Of a stretch of DNA of 31,851 bases, positions 24,757-31,851 are shown piece by piece (position 1 is the stretch's first letter; every line of letters starts with the position of its first letter). The stretch spans positions 1 through 31,851 of the forward strand of contig JBGTOF010000352.1 in assembly GCA_041742695.1 (NCBI GenBank), read 5' to 3'. Both the position numbers and the translations under genes were made by a program. The DNA is from Kaiparowitsia sp041742695 (GTDB lineage: Bacteria; Cyanobacteriota; Cyanobacteriia; Elainellales; Elainellaceae). The notes under the pieces are model-generated. The model worked only from the letters and a program-made list of their open reading frames with translations. It made no database searches and was not told where the DNA came from.

Positions 24757-24873
24757 CTACGCTTTTTTAGGAGCGCGGTTGGGCAGAATGTAGGCAAATA
24801 CTGGCCCTAGCAAGGACGATGCGATCGCCACTAGCATAATAATCAACAGTCCATCAAACAGTTCAGTGGTCAT
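24757..24873 (-). CDS. 38-residue single-pass membrane protein
   Basis: A short reading frame coding for a protein that starts MTTELFDGLL, forms one membrane helix (about 5-30, LLIIMLVAIASSLLGPVFAYIL), and ends with the basic tail PNRAPKKA. GAGAGG lies five to six bases before the ATG, and a perfect terminator follows the stop. Together these make a complete small transcription unit. Size and topology resemble the low-molecular-mass subunits of photosystems, cytochrome b6f or NDH-1, but it does not match PsbI, PsbJ, PsbK, PsbM, PsbN, PsbT, PsbX, PsaI, PsaM, PetG, PetM or PetN as I know them. I leave it unnamed. It is probably a thylakoid or plasma membrane microprotein. Confidence 0.7.
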   Translation of the reverse strand: MTTELFDGLLIIMLVAIASSLLGPVFAYILPNRAPKKA

Positions 24874-25371
24874 GTCAGCCTCTCAGTTAAGAAATAAGTT
24901 TCTCGCAAAATCAGTTCAGAGCGGTGCGGGCAAGACCTTTCATAGCGGTTACATCGAACCTGTAGGGTCTACATCGGTGGCTTGCTAAAACGCCAGAGCA
25001 GCAATCGTTGAAACGAGAGGATCTATGCCGGCAAACCAGACATGCACCATTGAAGCGGGTGAAGGTTGGCAGACATCCAATGCGGGCTGCACTTGGGAAT
25101 GATCTCGCTATTTCAGGTGCTGTACCTATTCCTACACCTGTAAGAAGCACTGTTCCAGATCGAAATCGGATTTCAGAGATGCGATTAGAAAACCTTCTGT
25201 ATTCAATTATACTAATTTGAGCAAAAAACAGGGATGATTTGGACACGTTAGAGCAAATTTGGCATGCCTAATGAGGGGCGATCGCCCTCCTATTGTTGGG
25301 TTTACCGTCCCTAGGATTGAGGGAGTTGCTTGCGATTGATGCGGCATGTCACAAGAGATAGCGGTCAGATG
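24874..25371. other. Long leader or intergenic region upstream of the 38-residue gene
   Basis: About 500 bp. A perfect minus-strand TATAAT lies at 25211-25206, which would start a transcript near 25199 with a leader of about 325 nt before the small gene. The -35 region is weak. A 111-codon minus-strand frame (24911-25246) spans this region but resembles no protein I know. One HIP1 site lies near 25278. Confidence 0.4.
25206..25211 (-). promoter_or_regulatory. Possible -10 element (TATAAT)
   Basis: A consensus TATAAT on the minus strand in AT-rich context, with no good -35 at 17 bp. It is the best candidate promoter for the 38-residue gene or for a separate RNA in the leader. Confidence 0.3.
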
Positions 25372-25878
25372 CTACTGCTGCAAGCGGTTCAAGACTGTTA
25401 TGAAATCTTGAACGAGGAAGGTTCGGTTTTCCGGTGTGAGTACCGGCACATGAACAAATATGACGTGTGTGGGCTGGTGGGTTTGAGCAAGATAATCGAG
25501 TAATGCAAAATAGTAGCCATTGCACACAAACTGGCCTGCGTCGTTGCTGATGTCGGTCATAGGCAACGCTCGGCATAGCGGCTCTAAGTCAATAGAGGTC
25601 TGCAGCGTGCGGTCTGCTTGAACCGCTCGGCGCTCTATCTGGAGGCGACTACGCCCTTCTGCCATCCCGCAACACACCACAATATCTGGGGTGAACGCGT
25701 GGATATAGGCGATCGCCCGCTCTGTGGCCTGTGCCACATCTACTGGCAATAGCCGCAGTAGCGGTGTCGCAGTATGCCATGTCGCTTGAGGCAAGAGCTC
25801 GAGCAGATCATCGGATGAGTTAGACCGTTGGTCGGCACGCCATGTAGAAAACGAAGTAAGCAGCAAGCGATGGGGCAT
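25372..25878 (-). CDS. Pyroglutamyl-peptidase I-like protein (C15), short form
   Basis: A 168-residue cysteine peptidase-like protein. Pyroglutamyl peptidase I removes N-terminal pyroglutamate in the cytoplasm. The catalytic set is recognisable: Glu82 in GMAEGRSRLQIERRA, Cys119 in SNDAGQFVCNGYYF, and His143 in VIFVHVP. The spacing fits family C15, but the protein is about 45 residues shorter than the classical enzyme of about 215. Its N-terminal loop reads LLTSFSTWRADQRSNSS instead of the usual TGFxPF substrate loop, so specificity may differ. It is a single gene with no clear Shine-Dalgarno sequence before the ATG at 25878. Confidence 0.8.
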   Translation of the reverse strand: MPHRLLLTSFSTWRADQRSNSSDDLLELLPQATWHTATPLLRLLPVDVAQATERAIAYIHAFTPDIVVCCGMAEGRSRLQIERRAVQADRTLQTSIDLEPLCRALPMTDISNDAGQFVCNGYYFALLDYLAQTHQPTHVIFVHVPVLTPENRTFLVQDFITVLNRLQQ

Positions 25879-26470
25879 GAGTGGGCACTAATACGATTAC
25901 TACGTTCTACCGTTTTCTACAGTAGTTTTTGCTTGAGCAAGTCATTGTTCTTGGAAAAGAGACTCCCCCCGCAAGAGGCTCACTAAAAAAGTTCCGTTAT
26001 GGGCAGGGCGATCGCCCTTAACAACCTTTCTAGATATAGCCGCGACTGCACTGCCTCGGCATAGGATGGCTGGGCATCTGTGCTTCGCTACAGGCCTAAA
26101 CTATGGCTGGCTCTGCGTTGGGATGGCTGCGACCCGACCCTAAAAGACCTTCTGAGAGGGCGTTTCAGGACAGCAATACAAAACCTGAGTGAACCAATCA
26201 GGATTAGAAAACCAGACCAAATTCGCTAGCTCGTGATGGTTCTTGCTGAGTTTGGGAATACTGAGCATGAGCGCAAATTAACCCGCCGTGGGCTACTCTG
26301 ACAGGATTCTACTGAAATCAGGGTTACATGGCGGCAACCACTGAATACTGCAGATTGGCGGATTTAGAATCCACGCGACGCGTGAGTGCTATGTCCCTTG
26401 TCTGGCTTTATGACAGCGGGCGCTGCGATATATTGCAATTGGTCAGTCAAAGGGAGATTCGGTCAGCCAT
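25879..26470. other. Divergent intergenic region upstream of the STAS gene
   Basis: About 590 bp with no recognisable gene. It has a HIP1 site near 26007 in the context GGGCAGGGCGATCGCCC, and a small palindrome CACGCGACGCGTG near 26372 that resembles the reverse complement of the TGCGTCGCG core. It must contain the promoters of the peptidase gene (minus) and the STAS gene (plus). Confidence 0.4.
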
Positions 26471-26830
26471 ATGGAGCAACGTACAGAAGTCACTCAAGAC
26501 GGCAAAAAGGTGATTATCCTCGCCCCGACTGGCAGGCTCGACATCACCACTGCATGGCAGTTTCGGCTAAAACTGCAAGAGTGCATTTCCAAAATTAGCT
26601 CGCACATCGTGGTCAACTTGGGGCAAGTTAACTTTATCGACAGTTCTGGCCTTACCTCACTGGTGGCTGGAATGCGAGATGCCGATAAAGTGCAGGGCAG
26701 CTTCCGGATTTGTAATGTTCACCCCGAAGCAAAACTGGTGTTCGAAGTCACCATGATGGATTCTGTGTTTGAAATTTTTGATACTGAAGATGCCGCGCTG
26801 GAAGGAGTGCCACGCGAAATTGCATCGTAA
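26471..26830 (+). CDS. STAS-domain anti-sigma factor antagonist
   Basis: A 119-residue SpoIIAA-like protein consisting of one STAS domain. The signature VNLGQVNFIDSSGLTSLVAGMR around residue 55 carries the DSSGL serine that a partner kinase phosphorylates to switch binding. The core strand ILAPTGRLDITTAWQF precedes it. Such proteins release sigma factors or act in partner-switching cascades with an RsbW-type kinase and PP2C phosphatase. Neither partner is encoded in this window, so the target is unknown. AAGGGAG lies about 15 bases upstream, rather far for a Shine-Dalgarno sequence. The gene converges on argS with a gap of only 7 bp and no room for a separate terminator. Confidence 0.9.
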   Translation: MEQRTEVTQDGKKVIILAPTGRLDITTAWQFRLKLQECISKISSHIVVNLGQVNFIDSSGLTSLVAGMRDADKVQGSFRICNVHPEAKLVFEVTMMDSVFEIFDTEDAALEGVPREIAS

Positions 26831-26837
26831 CCCGTGC

Positions 26838-28595
26838 CTACATCCGTTCTACGGTAGCGATGCCCAGCAACGTTAGCCCTTGCTTTAGCGTGCGCGCGGT
26901 GATGTCGCAGAGCATCAGGCGCGAGGTGCGTAGCGGCTCCTCTGCTTGGAGCACTGGGCAGCGATCGTAGAACTGGTTAAAGGTCTGGCTCAGCTCAAAC
27001 AGGTACTGGCAAAGCCGATTGGGATAGAGATCGACGGCTACGGTGTTCAGGACTTCGTCAAATTGCAGGAGCGCCAGGGCCAGGGTTCGCTCCATTTCAT
27101 CCTGCACGAGAATGGCTTGATCTGCACCCAGGTTGGTAAAGTCAATGTTGCCCTTGCGGCTGATGCCCTGCACGCGCACATAGGCATAGAGCATGTAGGG
27201 TGCAGTATTGCCTTGAAGTGCCAGCATTTTGTCGTAGCTGAAAATATAGTTGCTCGTACGATTTTGGCTTAGGTCGGCATATTTCACAGCACCAATGCCC
27301 ATGGCTGTGGCGACCTGAGTTTTGAATGCTTCAGGTTCGCTGCGGTCTTCAGCCGTGAGGCGGGCGTTGAGGTCGGCATAGGCGCGGGCGATCGCCTCGT
27401 CTAGCAAATCTTTTAGCCGCACCGTCTCACCAGAGCGGGTCTTAAACTTTTTGCCATCTTCGCCCTGCACCACCCCAAAGGGCACATGCACCAGTTCCAC
27501 ATTGTCCGGAATCCACCCGGCCCGTGCGGCAACCTGAAACACTTGCGCAAAGTGATTGGCTTGGCCTGCATCAGTGATGTAGATGACGCGCTCCACTTGG
27601 TCTTGCTGGGTGCGGTAGCGAATGGCCGCCAGATCTGTGGTGGCATAGTTATAGCCTCCGCCTGTTTTTTGAATAATCAGGGGCAGGGGCTTTCCTTCTT
27701 TGTTAGTGAATCCCTCTAGAAACACCACCTTTGCACCCTGGTCTTCGATTAGGAGGTCGGCTTGAGCTAAGTCTTCTACCACACTGCCGAGCAGGGGATT
27801 GTAGAACGACTCACCCCGCTCTTGAATGCGAACATCCAACAAGTCATAGATTTCTTGAAAGGCTAATCGCGACTGATCACACAGCAACCGCCACGCTTTG
27901 AGGGTGTCCGCATTGCCCGATTGCAGGGCAACGACTTCTTGGCGCGATCGCACCTGAAAGTCTTCATCGGTATCAAACCGCTGCTTGGCTTGCTTATAGA
28001 ACGTGGTGAGATCCCCCAGGGCCAAGGCATTGGCCGTCGTGAGCGCATCAGGATAGGATTCGCGCAGGTGGGTGATCAGCATGCCGAACTGGGTGCCCCA
28101 ATCGCCCACATGGTTTAGCCGCAGCACATCGTGGCCCAAAAACTCTAGAATGCGGGCAATGGAGTCGCCAATAATCGTAGAACGCAGATGCCCTACATGC
28201 ATTTCCTTCGCAATGTTGGGGCTAGAAAAGTCCACAATGGTGCGCTGGGGCTGTTTGGCGAGGGGCACCGCTAGGCGCTCATCCTGGTGCACCTGTTGCA
28301 GCTGCGCTTCTAAATACTCGCGGGTCAGCCGCAGGTTAATAAACCCTGGCCCTGCTACGGTGGGGGACTCACAGTAAGGCGACAGGTCGAGCTGCTGAAT
28401 GAGTTGCTCGGCGATCGCTCGAGGTGCCAACCCAAGTTGCTTGGTCAGCGACATCGCCACGTTAGCTTGCACATCGCCGAATTTGGGATTGCTCGACGTC
28501 ACTAGCATGGGGTCAACGTCTGCCAGTTCTGCTCCAAAAGCAGCCACAAGGGCTGCCTTAAACCGCTTATTTAGTTCAGCAATCGTAGAATTCAT
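26838..28595 (-). CDS. argS: Arginyl-tRNA synthetase
   Basis: A 585-residue class I synthetase that charges tRNA-Arg. The N-terminal additional domain (about 1-110) recognises the tRNA D-loop. The HIGH-type motif HVGH lies at 133-136 in FSSPNIAKEMHVGHLRST. The degenerate KMSKS equivalent sits in KKFKTRSGETVRL, as is usual for ArgRS. The C-terminal anticodon-binding domain ends LTLLGIATVERM, the canonical ArgS terminus. It is full length with all landmarks intact, so I infer the essential housekeeping copy. It is separated by about 230 bp from copA upstream on the same strand. Its stop lies 7 bp from that of the convergent STAS gene. Confidence 0.96.
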   Translation of the reverse strand: MNSTIAELNKRFKAALVAAFGAELADVDPMLVTSSNPKFGDVQANVAMSLTKQLGLAPRAIAEQLIQQLDLSPYCESPTVAGPGFINLRLTREYLEAQLQQVHQDERLAVPLAKQPQRTIVDFSSPNIAKEMHVGHLRSTIIGDSIARILEFLGHDVLRLNHVGDWGTQFGMLITHLRESYPDALTTANALALGDLTTFYKQAKQRFDTDEDFQVRSRQEVVALQSGNADTLKAWRLLCDQSRLAFQEIYDLLDVRIQERGESFYNPLLGSVVEDLAQADLLIEDQGAKVVFLEGFTNKEGKPLPLIIQKTGGGYNYATTDLAAIRYRTQQDQVERVIYITDAGQANHFAQVFQVAARAGWIPDNVELVHVPFGVVQGEDGKKFKTRSGETVRLKDLLDEAIARAYADLNARLTAEDRSEPEAFKTQVATAMGIGAVKYADLSQNRTSNYIFSYDKMLALQGNTAPYMLYAYVRVQGISRKGNIDFTNLGADQAILVQDEMERTLALALLQFDEVLNTVAVDLYPNRLCQYLFELSQTFNQFYDRCPVLQAEEPLRTSRLMLCDITARTLKQGLTLLGIATVERM

Positions 28596-28828
28596 AACTT
28601 GACTTGGCGATGGGGTCTTGCAGACGTGACGTTTGCGCTGCTACTTCCACAATATCGTGGGTGGGTGGGGGATTAAATGTCTAAATACAATGTCCATAGC
28701 GCTTGAGGTGTGGATAGGGGTTTAGATCTGCGAGCCGCCCCTCTTTAATCTCTATCTCTGCCTGTCACGTCAATAGTGGTGCTGAAATCAGGGTTTAGGG
28801 CTACTGCCACCCCAGTTCCCTGCCAATT

Positions 28829-31096
28829 CTAACGCCCCAGCGTGGGCTGAAAGTGGCGCAACCGCAGGGCATTGGTGACCACGGATACTGAACTGAGTGC
28901 CATGGCTGCGCCCGCGAGAATGGGGTTGAGTAGCCAACCAAAGATGGGGAAGAGAACCCCAGCGGCAATGGGGATGCTCAGGACATTGTAGATAAACGCA
29001 AAGAACAAATTTTGACGGATGTTGCGCAGGGTGGCACGGGACAGCTGAATGGCAGTCACAATGCTCTGAAGGTCGCCGGAGATCAAGGTAATGTCACTCG
29101 CGGCGATCGCCACATCCGTACCGGTGCCAATGGCAAAGCCCACGTCAGCTTGGGCGAGTGCAGGCGCATCGTTGATGCCATCGCCGACCATGCCGACGAG
29201 TTTGCCTTGCTGCTGCAAGCGCTGCACCATCGCCGCTTTTTGCTCAGGGCGAACGTCTGCCAATACTTGGTCAATGCCCACTTCTTGGGCGATCGCCTCT
29301 GCGGTGCGGCGGTTGTCCCCGGTTAGCATCACCACCTCGAGTCCCATCCGCTGCAACTGTTGAACGGCTGTGATAGAAGAGGGCTTGAGGGCATCGGCTA
29401 TTGCAAAAATCGCCTCCACTTCTCCATCCACCGCTAGCCAAATCACCGTGCGGCGTTGCTGCTCTAGGCGATCGCCCTGCTCCGCGAACGCCGCTGGATG
29501 TAGCCCCAACTCGGTCAGCCAGCGCGGGGTGCCGAGGTAGACTTGATGGCCTGCCACCCTACCCTGAACGCCACTTCCGGCGATCGCCTCAAAGTCGGTT
29601 GCGTCTAATAACGCAACTTGCTGCGCCTGAGCATAGCGCACCACAGCCGCCGCTAAGGGGTGCTCTGACTGCTGCTCTAGAGACGCGGCCAGCTGCAGCA
29701 GTTTCAGATCTTGCTGGGGATAGCCGCCTGTGTGGGTGATGAAATCAGTGACGGTTGGCTTGCCTTCTGTAAGTGTTCCAGTTTTATCGAGCACCAGGGT
29801 GTGCAGGCGGTGGGCTAGCTCTAGACTGCCGGCATCTTTGACTAAAATGCCATGTTCTGCGCCTTTGCCAGTGCCCACCATGATGGACGTAGGCGTAGCC
29901 AAACCTAGCGCGCAGGGACAGGCGATAATCAGCACGCCCACGGTCGTAATCAGCGCCAGCGACAGGTTGCCGGTTAGCCCAAACCAGATGAGAAAGGTGA
30001 GAAGGGCGATCGCCATCACCACCGGCACAAACCAACTGGTTACTCGATCTGCTAGGCGCTGAATCGGCGCTTTTGACCCTTGCGCTTGCTGCACTAAGGT
30101 CACAATCTGCGCCAGCATCGTATCTCGCCCGACGCGCGTGGCCCTTAATGTGAAGCTGCCCACTGTGTTAAGCGTTGCCCCAATGACCTCATCGCCGGGC
30201 TGTTTTTGCACCGCCACGCTCTCGCCCGTCACCATCGATTCGTCTACTGTGGCGGTGCCTTCAAGCATGACTCCATCTACAGGCACGGTTTCGCCGGGGC
30301 GCACCCGCACCACATGACCCACTTGCACCTGCTCAATCGGCAGATCAATCTCTTGCCCCTCTCGCAGCACTCGCGCCGTCCGCGCTTGCAGACCAATCAA
30401 GGCGCGAATGGCAGCAGAAGTTTGTCCCCGTGCCCGCTGCTCTAGTAGCTGCCCCAGCAAGATCAGTGTGATGATGACAGCGGCGACTTCGTAGTAATAC
30501 ATTGTGCTGCTTAACCCCTGGTCAGTCAGCACCGTGGGAAATAGCGTCACTACGAGGGAGTAGAGGAAGGCCGCTCCAGTGCCTACCGCCACCAGCGTAT
30601 CCATGGTGGCAGTGCGGTGCAGAAAGGCTTTCCACGCATTCACAAAAAAGCCCGCACCGCTCCAGGTGATGATGGGTAGCGTTAGTGCCAACTGAAACCA
30701 CGGGTTATGCAGCCAAGCGGGAATGAAGGGAATGTGGATGCCCAGCATCATGGGCATTGCCCCGATCACAATGATGCCGCTGAGGATGGCAGAGACGACC
30801 ACTTGGCGAGTCAGGTGGCGCAGCTCACGGCGTCGAGCTAGATCTTCTGTATCGGCAGCCTCGGCGGTGGCCTCAAAGGGATTGACGGCGATGGTAGAGT
30901 CGTACCCTGCAGCGGCGATCGCCCGCTGCACTGCCTCCACATCCGTCGTTTGGGCGTTGAACGCTACCGTCGCCTGCTCTGTACCAAAATTCACGGTGTA
31001 AGATTCTACACCTGGAACAGTGGCGATCGCCCCTTCAATGCTTTGGGCGCAGCCTGCACAGCGCATCCCTTTTAATGCTAAATTCACCTGTTCCAT
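28829..31096 (-). CDS. copA: Copper(I)-translocating P1B-type ATPase
   Basis: A 755-residue heavy-metal ATPase (from the ATG at 31096, with AAGG seven bases upstream; an ATG at 31102 would add two residues). One N-terminal HMA domain carries GMRCAGC with Cys13 and Cys16. After the first membrane helices come the actuator TGES (290-293), the metal-binding CPCALGLATP (Cys393 and Cys395), the phosphorylation site DKTGT (Asp437), the SEHPLA nucleotide motif, and GDGINDAPAL. YN in the seventh helix and MALSS in the eighth mark the Cu(+) subgroup P1B-1. CopA, PacS and CtaA cannot be told apart from sequence alone. A MerR-type promoter about 180 bp upstream suggests metal-induced expression, which favours an exporter. 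Confidence 0.94.
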   Translation of the reverse strand: MEQVNLALKGMRCAGCAQSIEGAIATVPGVESYTVNFGTEQATVAFNAQTTDVEAVQRAIAAAGYDSTIAVNPFEATAEAADTEDLARRRELRHLTRQVVVSAILSGIIVIGAMPMMLGIHIPFIPAWLHNPWFQLALTLPIITWSGAGFFVNAWKAFLHRTATMDTLVAVGTGAAFLYSLVVTLFPTVLTDQGLSSTMYYYEVAAVIITLILLGQLLEQRARGQTSAAIRALIGLQARTARVLREGQEIDLPIEQVQVGHVVRVRPGETVPVDGVMLEGTATVDESMVTGESVAVQKQPGDEVIGATLNTVGSFTLRATRVGRDTMLAQIVTLVQQAQGSKAPIQRLADRVTSWFVPVVMAIALLTFLIWFGLTGNLSLALITTVGVLIIACPCALGLATPTSIMVGTGKGAEHGILVKDAGSLELAHRLHTLVLDKTGTLTEGKPTVTDFITHTGGYPQQDLKLLQLAASLEQQSEHPLAAAVVRYAQAQQVALLDATDFEAIAGSGVQGRVAGHQVYLGTPRWLTELGLHPAAFAEQGDRLEQQRRTVIWLAVDGEVEAIFAIADALKPSSITAVQQLQRMGLEVVMLTGDNRRTAEAIAQEVGIDQVLADVRPEQKAAMVQRLQQQGKLVGMVGDGINDAPALAQADVGFAIGTGTDVAIAASDITLISGDLQSIVTAIQLSRATLRNIRQNLFFAFIYNVLSIPIAAGVLFPIFGWLLNPILAGAAMALSSVSVVTNALRLRHFQPTLGR

Positions 31097-31273
31097 AATC
31101 ATGCCTTGCTCGTGTGACGGAAGCGCGGGTCTGCATGCCGCTTGGTTTAACGTGAGTTTGATGGCGTTGGTTCAGCCCCGTTTAACTATCCCCTCGATAG
31201 AAGGGTTCAGCCAATCATGTGCCCGCGTCAGCCTATCGGTCGCCCTAACGGCCTAAAGGCGTCTCATAATTTC
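31097..31273 (-). other. copA leader region
   Basis: If transcription starts near 31267, the copA mRNA has an untranslated leader of about 170 nt. It contains GGTTCAGCC twice on the plus strand and a 33-codon frame overlapping the copA start in another phase. I see no riboswitch-like structure. Confidence 0.35.
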
Positions 31274-31305
31274 ATAGTGAATCCTCCAGTGGACTGGAGA
31301 GTCAA
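31274..31305 (-). promoter_or_regulatory. MerR-family metal-responsive promoter/operator of copA
   Basis: On the minus strand the -35 TTGACT (31305-31300) and a -10-like CACTAT (31279-31274) are separated by 20 bp. The spacer begins with the perfect dyad CTCCAGT-CC-ACTGGAG (31299-31284). An overlong 19-20 bp spacer filled by a dyad is the hallmark of promoters activated by CueR, ZntR, CadR or other MerR-type regulators. The promoter points at copA. Confidence 0.7.
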
Positions 31306-31339
31306 CCGGCTCCCGCAGTTTAAGAGTGCACCGCAACAC

Positions 31340-31372
31340 AAAGCGCCCCAGACAACTGTCTGAGGCGCTTTT
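31340..31372. terminator. Terminator of the second RRM gene
   Basis: A 14-bp stem with one mismatch (31341-31354 with 31357-31370; the innermost pairs may open into a larger loop) lies about 95 bp after the RRM stop on the minus strand. On the plus strand it is followed by TTTTG, on the minus strand by TGTGTT, so direction is ambiguous, but only the minus-strand RRM gene needs it. Confidence 0.65.
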
Positions 31373-31466
31373 GCTAAATCTGATCAGCCGTTGAATACAC
31401 TCAGGCTGAAGCAGATGTAAGGGGTTTTGCCGTTGCCATTCTCTTCAGAAGGACGAATTGCGACCT

Positions 31467-31769
31467 TTAGTAACGACGCGAGAAGTCGTCACCACGGCGA
31501 CCGCCACCGCCAAAGCTGCTGCGGTTTTCGCGGGGCTTGGCCTTGTTGACGCGCAGTTCGCGATCCATCCACTGAGCGCCATCAAGCGCATCAATAGCGG
31601 CTTGCTCTTCCGCTTCAGTGCCCATTTCTACAAAACCAAAGCCACGGGGGCGTCCGGTTTCGCGATCAGTGGGGAGCTGCACGCGCTTAACAGAACCATA
31701 TTCTGCAAATACTGCACTCACGTCGTCTTCTGAAACCTGGTAAGACAAGTTACCGACATAAATTGACAT
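31467..31769 (-). CDS. RRM-type RNA-binding protein, second copy
   Basis: A 100-residue Rbp-type protein with one RRM (1 to about 80): RNP2 IYVGNLSY, RNP1 RGFGFVEM, and the conserved VFAEYGSVKRVQLPTDRETGR between them. The tail is short, with FGGGGRRGDDFSRRY in place of the long glycine run of the paralogue at 22827-23144. The two proteins share most RRM positions. GGAG lies 7 bases before the ATG. The 3' part of its leader, TCAATTTTGGAG...ATCC before ATG, closely resembles that of the paralogue, suggesting common post-transcriptional control. It is expected to bind RNA in the cytoplasm and may be cold-induced like other Rbp proteins. Confidence 0.92.
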   Translation of the reverse strand: MSIYVGNLSYQVSEDDVSAVFAEYGSVKRVQLPTDRETGRPRGFGFVEMGTEAEEQAAIDALDGAQWMDRELRVNKAKPRENRSSFGGGGRRGDDFSRRY

Positions 31770-31851
31770 GGATCATCTCCAAAATTGAGGAATTATTAGA
31801 GAGTTGAATTTCGGAGAGAAGCTTGTCAATACCAACCGAGAAAAAACCGTC
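31770..31851 (-). promoter_or_regulatory. Leader of the second RRM gene, cut by the window edge
   Basis: The 82 bp upstream hold a CTCGGTT block (31840-31834) and a TCAATTTT-GGAG-ATCC block just before the ATG. Both also occur before the first RRM gene. The promoter itself lies outside the window or at its edge. Confidence 0.4.

Noticed and set aside
24911..25246. 111-codon minus-strand frame upstream of the 38-residue gene
   Set aside because: No recognisable motif, Cys/Arg/Phe-rich composition unlike the neighbours, no convincing ribosome site; kept only as possible leader.
31097..31151. Short out-of-phase frame overlapping the copA start as a regulatory leader peptide
   Set aside because: No ribosome site and no run of regulatory codons; likely chance.
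1..31851. tRNA, rRNA, CRISPR arrays, transposases, integrases, attachment sites
   Set aside because: I scanned for T-arm GTTC-type motifs, regularly spaced repeats and transposase motifs and found none; the repeats at 2701-3816 are coding.

Overview
The window comes from a cyanobacterium. The octamer GCGATCGC (HIP1) recurs dozens of times in genes and spacers, which is a cyanobacterial hallmark. Many genes belong to families that are mainly cyanobacterial: a DUF2721 protein, a DUF3352 protein, short RRM RNA-binding proteins, a Tat-exported caspase-fold protein, and small single-pass membrane proteins. Moderately high GC and the gene mix suggest a Leptolyngbya- or Synechococcales-like lineage, but the sequence does not fix the genus. 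I see no tRNA, rRNA, CRISPR array, transposase or phage gene.

Left part (1-7.4 kb): two tandem terminator hairpins close an off-window transcript. A 1288-residue membrane-anchored nSTAND ATPase follows, carrying a recently expanded array of about 42-residue helical repeats and an in-frame palindromic insertion. Next come a Pro/Thr-rich repeat protein, divergently arranged DUF6653 and DUF2721 membrane proteins, and two conserved hypothetical proteins. Middle-left (7.5-16 kb): galE, a cation:proton antiporter fused to a universal stress domain, a DUF3352 protein, a 77-residue membrane protein behind an HLR1-like repeat array, then serA and prmA in one direction.

Middle-right (16-23 kb): an exported small protein, YjbQ, a MurG/arabinokinase-type glycosyltransferase, a caspase-fold protein that has lost both catalytic residues, and a sensor histidine kinase with no neighbouring response regulator, divergent from an RRM protein gene. 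Right part (23-31.9 kb): a Dps ferritin, a 38-residue membrane protein gene too short for usual ORF calling, a short pyroglutamyl-peptidase-like protein, a STAS anti-sigma antagonist convergent with argS, a Cu(+) P-type ATPase behind a MerR-type promoter, and a second RRM protein gene.

Most genes are single transcription units closed by strong hairpins. Metal and stress functions (CopA, Dps, antiporter-Usp, RRM proteins) are over-represented, but nothing shows that they form one system. The points most worth following are the MerR-type promoter before copA, the degenerate caspase, the nSTAND repeat expansion with its in-frame palindrome, the HLR1-like array, the unnamed 38-residue gene, and a family of hairpins sharing the loop TGCGTCGCG.
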